From Nymphaea colorata (Eukaryota > Streptophyta > Magnoliopsida > Nymphaeales > Nymphaeaceae): DNA of 64,000 bases. Positions 13,346 through 30,298 of the stretch are shown here, piece by piece; position 1 is the first letter of the stretch; each line of letters begins with the position of its first letter. The notes beneath the pieces were generated by a model, which worked only from the letters and a program-made list of their open reading frames with translations, made no database searches and was not told the origin of the DNA. The position numbers and the translations under genes are program-made. The stretch is taken from positions 4,071,528-4,135,527 of the forward strand of contig NC_045140.1 of assembly GCF_008831285.2 (NCBI RefSeq), read 5' to 3'.

Positions 13346-15420
13346 GTTGGGACAATACCACAAAAGCGGAATTTTAGTGTCTGTGAAAAATAAGACTAGA
13401 TCAGGCTTAACATTACAACAATTTCTGTTCATGCATGGAACGTACGGTTTTGATGCTTGTTATTTTAAAGTTTTTCTATCGCCCAAGTTTTCCACGATTT
13501 TGCCATAAAATTATTTGTGAATCTTATTATAATCCTTCTTCCCATGTATATCACATCACAGGAGGGAAGGCTTGTTGTTTTGGCCTAGCGTTTCCACTTT
13601 CCTACCCTGACCTGCCAAAATTAAATAAGAAGGTCAGCTACTAGCACATGGACCATCCATCCCTAGCTCCTTAATTAATTCTGAACATGTCCCTCTTACT
13701 TCATTCAAGCAAAATGCTCCAAAGATACATTAAAATAAATATCAATAATTTTGAAATGTACCATATTGATAAGATATTCATGTCAAATAAAAAACTTAAG
13801 GAGCGTCCTTGAACTATTAATAATTTTTTATGTATATTTACCATGTCTTTTATAAATTTATTGGGAAATTCACATTTAAGACCTTTTACATGTAATTAAA
13901 TGCAATCGGATATGGTGATTACGACAGAGGAGAAGAAAAGTCAAAATTTTTTTATGAGAAAGTTTAATTAAAGTTTTTAAATTTTGACAAAAGCCGAATA
14001 ATAAGAAAATATTAACTACCATAATTATTTTTAATTGATTGTGTGTGTGTTGGAAAGTGTAATGTGTCGTGAAAATATTAACTGCCATCATTATTTTTTT
14101 AATAATAAGAAAATATTCGACACTCAAATTACTAAAATGCCACTTAGGGATGTGAGAAACTAGGACCATATAAATTGGTCATTTCCTTGTTAATTGTTCT
14201 AAAAAGATTTCGTCTTTTGTCATAAAATGAAACAAATGTCATCCGTTTTATGTGTGTGATGAGGTTATTTTCATTACGGACAACATCCTTCTAACTAATC
14301 TCTAAATGGTGGCAATTCAAATAGAATCCAACTAATAATTCGATAATTTTCTTACTTGTTGCTGCGTAGACATTGCCAGTTTTTGTGATAGACCATTGCA
14401 ATTTTGAAAGCACGGGACTCCAACAAAGTTCAACTCTTGCCGATTCGTAAGAATGATTTCTTTCATCTGTTCATGTGTGCATGCTATTGTTAGTCAAATC
14501 TAGAATTAAGTTCTTCCGCATAATTTCTTTATTAGTGTATATGTCTTCCATCCACCCAAGGTAGAACTAAAGAATTCTGGCTAAAGAGCAGTATAAAATT
14601 TTTAACTTTTAAGAGGCAACAATATGTAAATGAGAAAAAATGCTCATAGATATGAATATAAAAATATGAAAAAAATATGAAGGGCTATGAGAAAAAATGC
14701 TCATAGATATGAATATAAAAATATGAAAAAAATATGAAGGGCTTTTTAGGTCAGTGTGAGCAATTATCCACACGTAGCCCACACAACCAATTTCCCCTAC
14801 AGATTTTTCAATCAGGACAGCTGCAAAGACTGAACTCTAAGTCTAGAAACAAGTGTTATCCTTAAGTCTCTAATAGTCAACTTACTAAAGGAGACTAGAT
14901 AGACTGAGTAGCGTGCACACTTCTGTGCATGCAAGAAATTAATATGCACTCAAAAACTAAAAGGGGAGGCGGAGACATTTTAGATTTTTTTATAAAAGTA
15001 TGTATATTTTAGTCTTTTAATATTATTAAATTTTCTTTTTCCTTTTTGGTTACTTTAATAAAAGTATTGTAGTCATTACTACATGCACAAGGGTGTGCAC
15101 CTAACCAGCTTCTGTTTGTGCTCCAAATACTTTCCACCAAATGCTTCCGTTGCAGTGATCTTCCTCAAAATTTCAGCACTCCTATTAATTCTAAGTTTGA
15201 TGGCAAAAACAAATAAATAAGCTATTCATGCCAAAACCGATATGATAAATCACCCTCTTTTTTAGCAAGTCAATGGATGTCCATCCCAAGATTGGAAGAT
15301 GGTATAGTGGATCTTTCAAAGGTTTCTAGAGCCCTTCCTTGTGTTCGTTTTTTTGGGTTTTTACAAAACATGCTTTGAAACTTTTTACAGTCAAGAGGTA
15401 AAGCGCATTGAGACATGACA
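13346..15420. other. Intergenic stretch with a 57-bp tandem duplication
   Basis: No gene seen. A 57-bp segment is repeated once in tandem at 14,631-14,744 (unit starting TGAGAAAAAATGCTC), the two copies being almost identical. The segment around it ('aggtcagtgtgagcaattatccacac') recurs in degenerate form near 21,590-21,640 ('gggtctgtatgagaaattacccacac'), which points to a shared transposon relic. Confidence 0.5.
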
Positions 15421-15424
15421 GTGA

Positions 15425-15500
15425 CCATTGCAAGACCCAAACCTAAATCCTTAAAGGAGTTGGATCACCTTGCCGCCCAATACGCTACCACTCTTCGAGG
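15425..15500 (-). repeat. SINE copy 1, tRNA-related head
   Basis: On the minus strand an A-box-like TAGCGTATTGGGCGG is followed after about 43 bases by a B-box-like GGTTTGGGTCTTG. This spacing is that of a tRNA gene. The segment aligns well with 56,775-56,845 (minus), including the intervening 'ATTGGG-GG-AA--TG-TCCA-CT-TTAA' and 'TTAGG/TTGGAGG' parts. The limits of the whole element were not fixed. Confidence 0.5.
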
Positions 15501-16140
15501 TTACATGCAATCTTCTACTCTCAAATTAGAGGAAAATCACATAGGAATTTTTCTTAGCTCTTGAATTTTGGGGTCCACAATCATGCTTATATGCTTATGA
15601 GGGTTCAAATAATGGTTTGGACTATCGTAAACCGGATACGGATCCTCTTCAATTTCTTTATAGATTTGATCTGAGACCCAAACTTACCATATCACTTCAA
15701 ATTGGGCCTACAGTCGCCGCTAATGTAGGATGATCAACATATACAGGCCCACTAAATAGATTTCTAACAAGGCTTCTCCATAAAATAACAAGAGATGATA
15801 ACGACCAGGAAAAGTTGGGAAGAAGCAGGGAGCAAAATCGGGTCCCCAAAAAGCTTGGTAATGGGCAGAACAGAACAACCATGGGAAGTAAAAGACATCT
15901 TGAGAAACTTTCACACACGCACGCAACCCTTTCATAAGAATGAGAGGGACACAGGATCCTATGTTATCTCTGTCCCCTCTAACCTAACTTGTGTTTGGTT
16001 TGGTGGTTATCAAGGTGCCTTCGTTTAGGGTCACCCAGCCAAAGCATAGTCTGCAAAAGCAGGTGCATTGAAAAAGAAACAGAAAAGAATGGAGAAAAAG
16101 AACAAGGGGAAGGGGGGGACACCCCCAAAGGATCTCCTGC

Positions 16141-16147
16141 TATAAAG
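16141..16147 (+). promoter_or_regulatory. TATA box of the P450 gene
   Basis: TATAAAG lies 89 bases before the chosen ATG (16,230), leaving room for a leader of about 55-60 bases. This is inferred from sequence and distance only. Confidence 0.5.
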
Positions 16148-16229
16148 TGGAGGCCTGGGCTTTACCAAAAGACTGCAGAGGCTGAAGACATTGTTAGAAA
16201 AAGAGGGTGTTGGTAGGTACTGTGGAGAA

Positions 16230-21944
<5,715 letters not shown>

Positions 21945-24357
21945 TGGGTTTTGGGTTTTGGCCGGACTCAAGGCGGAAACACTCCGTCCAAATTATCCCA
22001 CTGATTCAGAGAAATATGACGGCGGTGGCTTTTTTTCTTTTCCTTGTTTTGTTTTGTTGGTTGGGGCAATTTATATCTCTCTTATATGAGCTGTAACTAC
22101 TGAAATCAACCGTCCTATTGTACATGTATGAAAAATGTGATAGAGTATGCCTATTGCCTTCAGTTTTGGGGGAAAAATTTACGGGAAAATGGAAAATCAG
22201 CTGCCCAAATGGCCAAAGCTAGTTTCTAGAGTATATTAATCAAAGCCATACATATAAATAACTTTGTACCATATGCAAGTATATTTTAATAATGTTTGAA
22301 AACTATATATTTTATTATCATAAATTTGACACACTGGGTGGTTTACTTTGGAACACTTGGTGGCTCCATTTAAGGTTTCTTAATCCATATATATGCCTAC
22401 AGGGAAGCCATCAATAGGGAGATCATGCAGGAGGTGCAAAACGAGAGATTGGAAGACGGAAGCTTCTCTTTCAAGAGGGAAGAGTTGCCCTTATTAATAT
22501 ACCGATTTATAGCAAGACTTGCATGATTTGCTTGGTTTTGAAAGTACAGACTTTCTCCATCTATGTGGGTAGTATTATGTAAGGGTAAGTACCTAAAAAT
22601 AAGAGAGCTTTTGGACTTGAAATAATAAGGGTAGCACATCAAGGGCTGGAAAAGCATATTATGGGGTTGGGACGAAGCTAGTCACCTTATAAAATGACAA
22701 GTAGAGGATTGCGAATCCTGTAAAACATGGTCTGAAGAATGGGTTTGGGCCTTCTTCAAAATCTGATTAATGTTGAAATATGATGAATGGACCGGACCGT
22801 TCATGTTGCTATTTTTGTGAATTAGGTTCTTTTGTTAGAATTTAGTGTAAACAAAATGAAGACACTATCTCTTCTGCTAGTACAAGTATGTAATTCAACC
22901 TTTTTTGGGGAGAATAGAAGGTAAACTTGTGAAGAAAATAAAGAAATCTTAACTTTATTAAAGGAAGATGTATATAATGGAATTAGAGTGAGAAAAAATG
23001 TAGAAATTGATAAAAAAACTTATTTGGAGAAATGATGTAGTCCCAAGACCAAGAGCAAACTGGTGTACCATTTTTTCCTTTCGAGGGAAGGCTTTTTACT
23101 TTCAACAAAGTGCATAAATGGGTAGCCCGTCTAGTCAATTGCTATCCCATGTGCAGAAGAGCTATGGAGTTGTGTGCTTTTATAAATTGTCTAATAGTTG
23201 TTTCTTGAGGAAGCTTGTTAGATGAATCTTCAATTTGGAAGTATGTCCTCCTTTTCGTATGAGGTAAGCGATAAGTTAGTGGTGGAAGCTTAAGATGTTG
23301 CCGAAATGGATAAGAAGACAATTATGACTTGTGTTTCCGCTTGTAGTTTGCAAGTGTGCATATTTATTAAATGTCTCTTCATAATGGGGAAAGATCAAAA
23401 GGGTGACACTCCATGCAATGAAATTAATTAGGCTATGATGTGCTGATTTGGGAGGGATGATAAAGAAGAAATCTTCTTATGGCTTAAGCATGGTGCCAGA
23501 CCTAACTTCCAGCCATCATGTAGGAGTTGGGATATTATGGTCTAATCAATATGTATCTACAAGGGTAATATTATTAAAAATTGTGTATATCATCAGTAAA
23601 AGAAACAAAGGCTAAAAAATCTTTAGGAATTATATTTTTTCCTTGCTTTGAAGAAAAGTGGGTGTGGCTGTACCTCAAAAAGGCCACAGCTCCCCTACCC
23701 TTCCCTGAAAGAGCGTGACATAGCTGGTTGGACTGATTGGTGAAACCTTGCTTTGAAGAAATGGATGGTGTGGCTATTTACAAAGTTTTTTCATATAAAT
23801 TCGTAGCTTCATGGGTTCTACTATGGTTGCAGCAGGTGATTTCAGGTTGCAAATCACATGGAAATTGACTAGTAAACAACATATAAGAACAACTAAAGGC
23901 GGATAGGGATTGCCATGCAACCCTTCTAGCCATGTGCAAAACCAGGATTTTTTTTCAGAGGCGGGCCAAATGGTCAATCGAACTTATCTGAGTTGGATCA
24001 AACTAAATCCGAATCTAAAAAATACATTACCCAACCAAAATTTTTTCAATTTTTGTAATGTATTTTTTTTTTTCCAATTAGTTGGGTGGGACCACTCTCC
24101 CTCCACCCCTGTTGAATTTTAGAACACAACCTTGCAAAAGAGGTTATCGTTTTTTCTAAGCACGAACTGCCTCCTTGCACAATGGTTGATAAAATAATCT
24201 CGTGAAGGCTGAGGATGATATTCTGTTTACCTACAGTTTTATGTGCATGTTTGGTTCCATAGAGAAATGAAACCCTAACCCAAGTTCATTTCACATTCCA
24301 ATAGCAAGATAGAAAGCAAAAAAACAAAAACAATGATGGCCAAAAGTAACACCACAA
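21945..24357. other. Intergenic stretch downstream of the P450
   Basis: No supported gene. Open segments near 22.4-23.5 kb are interrupted by stops and show no family motif. A degenerate repeat-like segment lies at about 23,940-24,120 ('gaggcgggccaaatgg...ggtgggaccactctccctccacccctg'). Confidence 0.4.
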
Positions 24358-24503
24358 GAGGCTGTTCGGCAACATAACATATTGTTACTGTCTTAAGAAT
24401 CTACAATCATGAAACACTTGTTACAGCATTTTATGAATCTGCCTCGTCTTTTGAAGCAGATTCACGTGATAATAAAAGAGTATTACTATTACCAAACAGC
24501 CTC
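24358..24503. mobile_element. Single MITE of the 11.3-kb family
   Basis: A 146-bp element with terminal inverted repeats GAGGCTGTTCGGCAA and TTACCAAACAGCCTC. CAA flanks both sides and may be a 3-bp target duplication. The interior repeats the 'tgttactg...atgaa...gcagattcacg-gataataa' layout seen in the three copies at 11,322-11,810. Confidence 0.65.
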
Positions 24504-25650
24504 CAATGAAACTAAGGAACCAAAACAAAGGAGGCAATTTTATAGTTGAAGTAACAAGAGAAAAGGGAAAGATTTGCAAACAAACACAAATAACAACTCT
24601 AAATTTTTGGAATCCCATTTACCCCAATGTTTTAAAGCTTGATACGTCAACTCATTGTCTTAGTTGACTCAGCTGGACCTGGACTTGGCCCCCTATTGGG
24701 TTAACCTAGTAGCAGGACTCTTTCTTGCTTAAACTTGGCTTGACTTGGCCATGAGTCAGCCCGACTTCGTTCACTCATTGGCTCTGTTGGAACTTGGTTT
24801 GACTTGATTTGAAACTTGTTTGACTCGATGCAATTTGGTGGTAAACTTTGCATTTTGTAATCAACATGACTGGTTATAGTTGCTTCTTACTACATTTCAG
24901 ATGTAAATCTTCTACCATATTTTGATACAAACATATTGAATGATTGCCCCTTTAGTAAATTTACATATGATCACAGACGACGAGTGAAAGTTGATTAGGA
25001 TTGACTTTAAATGTGGTTAAATATATTCATTTCAAGTTGAGCATTGTGCTCTTTACTTCTGGACTTTTAGTTTTAGATAATATTATAAATGCATGTTGAG
25101 TCTATTAACTATTGGATAGCTGTAAATATTGAACAGCAATTTTAATGCGAGAAAAGATACCTCTTTATTTTGAATTATAATTTATCCTATTTTAGAATAT
25201 ATGTAAAAGGCACTTTGGTGCAGTCACGTGTCCTCTAGCATTTTCTGTCAAACACCATATATGCGGTCATTTGTGAATTAATTTGTTAACCACGTGGTGG
25301 TTCTTATTTCTCAAAAGTTGAGCAGTGTTTTATAAATAGTTAAATGCTGACCAGTAACTTGTAATTTTTTCTTTCATTTGAAGGGAATCTTGGTGCCTGT
25401 CCTCGACATAGTTTAAGGCGAATAAGAATGTCGATGTATTATTATTTTTAATGTTTAGAACAACGACGTTCTTGGCAAGAACTCAGCTAAGACTGGTTCG
25501 TGTCTGGAGCACTTGCCCTGTTAAGGTCCTTTAAACGTGTCAACAGATCTTTACGACACGTTTGAGAGAAGGGAGATCAAGATGGCGGTGAAGGCTCGAT
25601 GAAGGTTAGGTTCTTCCGGATATTTGGTGTTTTGATTCATAAAATAAAAA
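24504..25650. other. Intergenic stretch with a GACTC-rich repeat relic
   Basis: About 24,640-24,840 is a degenerate, TTGACTC/GACTTGG-rich segment like those at 32,285-32,480 and 43,195-43,400, probably relics of one repeat family. The rest, up to the PIMT gene, is AT-rich. A six-codon open frame (ATG at 25,582, stop at 25,600-25,602) could be an upstream ORF in the PIMT leader, if the transcript starts that early. Confidence 0.35.
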
Positions 25651-25753
25651 AAACTTCATGGTGGGAGAATCTGGAACAAATAAAAACAAAAGCGAGAAAA
25701 AAGCAAAGTTGGGAGGAACTAGAAAGCATGGAATCAATGGTGTGAGTGTATAT

Positions 25754-28750
25754 ATGGTGCCGTTGTTTGGATGCCGATTCGGAGGTCCCTTGCTTTGTCT
25801 GGCCGCTCTCTCCCTTTCTCTTCGCACTTCTTGTCGCTGTTCTTCTTTTTCACCACCACCATCCTCTTGGTTCTGCAGAAGACCGGGATCCTCGTTCCTT
25901 CCTTCATCGTCGAGGTTGGTTCCTGGCTTCCGATTCTTCACGAGAATGGAGGTATTCCGTCGCTCTGTTAATCGCTTTATTCGTTTCACCCGTCGAGTAA
26001 GTCCCTGTTGGATATTTGGTTGGTCGCTTTATTTTGATCCGTTCTTTGCCCTTCTTCTTCTGTCCTCCTCCTTTCGATCATTATACCAACATAAGGAATC
26101 GATATTTCCTTTATTACTGTGGTTTACTGGATTTCGTGAATTAATGGAGTGTGCAGGAGGAATTTATGTGTCCGATGATTGGTTAGAAGAGGATTTGTAG
26201 GTGAACGGTTGTCTGGTTACTTGATGGTGGTCTTGGGACTCCCCACGAAGAGATGCTAGAGAGAGAGAGAGAGAGAGCGAGAGAGGTCGGACCGTAAGGA
26301 ACTGAGTACTCGATTGATTATCGGCAGTTACTTTTGGCGACCAACACGCCCCGCTTATGCTGTTGATACAGTTGCTAGGACCAATTACGCGAAATTTACC
26401 ATAGGAAGAATGAAATGAATGTTGAGAACGAATTAGATTGCTTTGTTGATTTGGCTGTGGTCGTCGTCCGAACTATTTCCATCTCTGTGTTATCATGCGG
26501 TATTGCTGGCGACAGAGTGAACTTCGTTCTCTTTCTGTTTTTTCTTTTTGTTCTTCGCTATTAATATAAATTGGTTTCTTCTATGTTGCTTCTACACTAA
26601 GTACGCAATTGATCTTTTGATTTCTGGCGTGTTAATGATGTGCTGTTTTACTGCCTCTTGTGTTGTACAACAGGATGTAAAGCTCAATGTCGTTGGTTTT
26701 GGTAGGCTAAGGGGATCATTCAAAATTATATTACTGTATCGCATAAAACTTTCTTTTTTCGTCGGCAAGAAATGCCTATGCTGCAATTATCGTGACCGGA
26801 TACCTTAGTCTGATCTTCTTATGGCCCTGTATTACATGCAAAGGGATCATTTAGTGCGTTATTGAAGCTTATATAAGGATGTGCTCACCGGGACGCCTTT
26901 GGTGATGGAAATGTAGAATTGTTTTGTCGGTATGAGAAAGAACTTGGTACTCTAAAGTTATGGCATGTAACCTTGGGAGGAACATTGAGCTTGTAACCCC
27001 TCTTTTTGTTGTTGGACACCAGGGAAATTGTTAAATAATTTATGTTTGGAGCCTAGCTCCATTCACTGCAGATGGAGCAATTTGATTGTTGACCAAAGCA
27101 ATGAAATTAAAACTGTTTTTAATTTGCTAATGTATTGGAGTCTCCCCATGTGAGCATGCTTGTTATTTGGCTTGTTTTATTGCAGACTGATTTTGAATAG
27201 GTTACATAATATTTGCCAGAGGGCTATCAGAACCTGGCATTGGTGCTCTCAAGATTTTTTATGATTTAAGCAGCAAGAATCAAGTAGGAAGCAGCACGGA
27301 GAACTATTTCTGAAGTTATACATTTGATAACATGAGATACTAATAAAGCCACATACCTATTAAAAATAACATTTTGAAGAATTTAAGGATCAAGGCCAAT
27401 GTCGTAGAAATTGGGCTCATCTGTGAGGTCTGAGATTCTTGATGGGTCATGTTTCCTGATTCCTAGATTCTTACTTACTGTAAAATTGGAATAGAAATTG
27501 GGCTCATCTGTGAGGTCTGAGATTCTTGATGGGTCATGTTTCCTGATTCCTAGATTCTTACTTACTGTAAAATTGGAAACATAGTTGAACTTATGCATGT
27601 GTATGTCTATGTATGTGTACAAGCTCTTACATGAGCTTCCTTCTTTTTTTCTGTTTTCTTTGCTCATATGTAATAGCCGTTCCTGCTAGAAACATGTGTT
27701 TGTGCATGGATGATGGTGTGCTGTGGTATTATGTGTGATCGATCTCCCATTTTCAGCGACTTGATAGCAGTCGCTTGAAATGTGGAGATTTTTTGTGATT
27801 TCAACCTTCTGTATAACAGTATAAATTATATTTATTCCTGACATTAACTTCTTATCTCCTCAGCATCTTTGGACTAGTGGTGGTGTCGACAAGAACAAGT
27901 TACTGGTACACAATTTGCAAAAATATGGTGTAATTAAGTCGAAGAAGGTAGCTGAAGTCATGGAGGCTATTGACAGGGGATTGTTCGTACCTCCAGGAAA
28001 TGATCCTTATTTTGACAGTCCTATGCCGATAGGTTACAATGCAACTATTTCTGCCCCCCATATGCATGCAACATGTCTCGAATTGTTGCAGGAGCATTTG
28101 CAGCCTGGAATGCATGCTTTAGATGTTGGTTCAGGTAAGTTTTTCCTTTTTTTCTTTTTTATTTCAATGTCATTTTTCTGTTTATTATGGTATCTCATTT
28201 CATTCTTTTCAACAGGAACTGGCTACCTGACTGCATGTTTTGCTATGATGGTGGGACCAGAAGGCCGTGCTGTGGGCGTGGAACACATCCCAGAGCTAAG
28301 GGATAGTTCTATTGACAACATCAAGAGAAGTGCTGCTGCATCTTTGCTCGAACAAGGCTCTCTCTCTGTGCATGTTGGAGGTTATCATCCATTCTGTTGC
28401 CTCTTGACCAGCTTAACTTAATGTTCTTCAGTTAATGTCAGTTTTGATTCTTATGTCCTTTGGTCTATTCAACAATTTTTTGGCATGGTTGTGCTTTAGA
28501 CGGTCGACAGGGGTGGCAACAATTTGCTCCTTACAATGCCATTCATGTGGGGGCAGCAGCTTCTGAAATCCCGCCTTCACTCATCGAGCAGTTGAAGCCT
28601 GGGGGAAGAATGGTGATTCCTGTTGGAAATTTCTTCCAGGATTTGCAAGTCGTTGATAAGCAGCTTGATGGTTCTGTCAATGTCCGAAGTGAGACGTCGG
28701 TACGCTACGTCCCGCTTACCAGCCGTGCCGCGCAGCTGCGGGGTTCTTAA
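25754..28750 (+). CDS. PIMT: Protein-L-isoaspartate O-methyltransferase (PIMT2-type)
   Basis: Repairs damaged proteins by methylating L-isoaspartyl residues with SAM. Four exons: 25754-25996, 27864-28134, 28216-28380, 28500-28750; all introns GT-AG and all phases close. The protein is 309 residues. Residues 1-81 are a Ser/Arg-rich extension that looks like a transit peptide. The conserved enzyme follows: VDKNKLL...NLQKYG near the start, the acceptor-side ISAPHMHA, SAM motif I LDVGSGTGYLT across the exon 2/3 junction, VGVEHIPEL (motif post I), DGRQGW, YNAIHVGAAA, LKPGGRMVIPVG and the C-terminal SVRYVPLTSR..QLRG. The start is uncertain. ATG 25,658 would add 32 residues; ATG 25,946 (MEVFRR) would remove the extension and give 245 residues. 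Arabidopsis PIMT2 is known to produce isoforms with different N-termini and cellular locations, so more than one start may be used. Exon 1 is inferred from its good donor (CGA/GTAAGT), phase and extension-like composition; exons 2-4 are certain. Confidence 0.88.
26253..26286. repeat. (GA)n microsatellite in PIMT intron 1
   Basis: GA repeat with one GC interruption, within the first intron. Confidence 0.85.
27405..27578. repeat. 87-bp tandem duplication in PIMT intron 1
   Basis: Two nearly identical adjacent copies with an 87-bp period; each contains TTGGGCTCATCTGTGAGG (first at 27,411, second at 27,498). The near identity suggests a recent event. 87 is a multiple of three, so a minus-strand frame runs through both copies, but nothing supports it as coding. 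Confidence 0.9.
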
Positions 28751-30298
28751 ATGCTTATACTTGCGTAGAAGGTTCTTAAAGGAATTGGTCTTTCTATGAT
28801 ACTGTGCTGTAAATACGTTATGCCTGTATACTTTTGTAGCTAAAAGAATCTTGAGATTTGGAAGTAAAGACTGGATATTTGGCTGGGTTGCCTTCTCTTT
28901 TTTTTTCGCTTATTTGTTCATAATCTTCTTCCTCTGTGTGTTTTTAGTTCAATTTCGATGTTTGCCTGGTGGAATGCAGTACGTAAACACCGCTGTCATT
29001 GATAATGTTGATGTAGCTAAGAAATGTCGCCGACATTTGTTAGTAGTACCGCTGACATAGTTGTGCCGATGTAGTTAAATGGGTCGTAATTCTTCCACTC
29101 CCGTGGAATCGAGAAGCCATTCTTTGGTGGATACCTAGCCTTTGTGGTCTACCACTGTAAAACTTGTTCATGATGCCGCCCCTATGCCAAATGTCCTGTG
29201 CAAAAACATTAGCAGCTATAGTAATGGCTCACAAAACACTAGCATCTTTTTACTTCCTCAAACAAATCCCGATACCAAGTGATGTTTAGAGCATAGGGCA
29301 CGGGATCCTGCCGCCATTTTCATGGAGTGTAAGTTTCACAGCTGCTCCTAGGAGGAAGAAATACACCCAAGAAGTTCTAGAGCTGCAACCCACAGGATTC
29401 TGACCCGACTCCCCTTTAAAGCTCCTGTGCTTAAAACCCATTTTCTCACCCCGCCCTCACTTGCACAACTTCAGGTCAACTATCTGCTGCATTTACGAAG
29501 TTGAATATTGCCAATATAACCTCCTAGGAGAATGAGCAGATAAGCATTGTTAAGCACGTACGGCTTTAGTTGGCCCCGTCGCATAAGAGAGCATCTTGAT
29601 GGCAAACAGTTGGGAAGTTTTCAGCTTGGTGATATCTCTTTGTCGCTGCACCTAGCTTCCTGGAGCTCATCCGGGCTGCTTGGCTCGAAGAAAAAAGGTA
29701 CTTATACCGAAGAAAGAGTTGGACCAATAGTAAATCCTGCAGAATTGAACAGCGCCTGCCAAAAGATCTGGATCTAATAGAACCATGATGATTCAACAAT
29801 AATTCACAAGGATAAACCTCAAAATACATTGGCAAGTAAGAGTTGTTATTAAGATCTGTTATTAATGAGCATGGTTCAAATCCCTTTTTGCATAACGGAT
29901 TCAGCAGGGCTTCTCTGACATAAAACGAGCTAGTACAAACCCAAACTGCAAGAAGTTGGAAGCCGCCGACTTCTTACAGTCATGACAAGTATTGGTGTCG
30001 AGGCAGGGCTTGTTTAGCCATCCTTTGTCAGCCAACTTCTTACGGAACCATGGAGAAATAAAATTCACAAGGAAAATAGAAACAGACAGCCATTTCTCAC
30101 AGCGATGTTCAACCTTGTATTCTCTTTGCACTTTTCATGTTAAAACTCACAACTACCTAAGCAGTTCAACAAGGACCGGGCCCTCTTCTCAGCAGCCATT
30201 TATCGGACCTAAGCAGTTCAAACGATTTTTACCAGCTGATCCTTTCAGACGTGCAAACATGCGACTTCCAGAGAGTTGTGCAGGTTTGGCGTGCAAGT
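28751..30298. other. Tail-to-tail spacer between the PIMT and PPR genes
   Basis: No gene recognised. It should contain the 3' UTRs of both neighbours. A degenerate SINE-like segment lies at about 29,390-29,470. Small ORFs near 29.5-30.3 kb show no motif. Confidence 0.45.
29390..29470 (-). repeat. SINE copy 2 (degenerate)
   Basis: On the minus strand 'GGGGTGAGAAAATGG', then 'CTTTAAAGGGG' and 'GGGTCAGAATCCTGTGG' line up with the A-to-B box part of the copy at 56,775-56,845 (GGGTGGAAAAATGG, CTTTAAAGGGG, AGGTTCAAATCTTGTGG). There is an insertion of about 12 bases between the parts. Old and diverged. Confidence 0.35.

Noticed and set aside
29870-29885. GGTTCAAATCC-like T-loop suggesting a tRNA gene
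   Set aside because: No acceptor stem, D arm or anticodon arm fits upstream.
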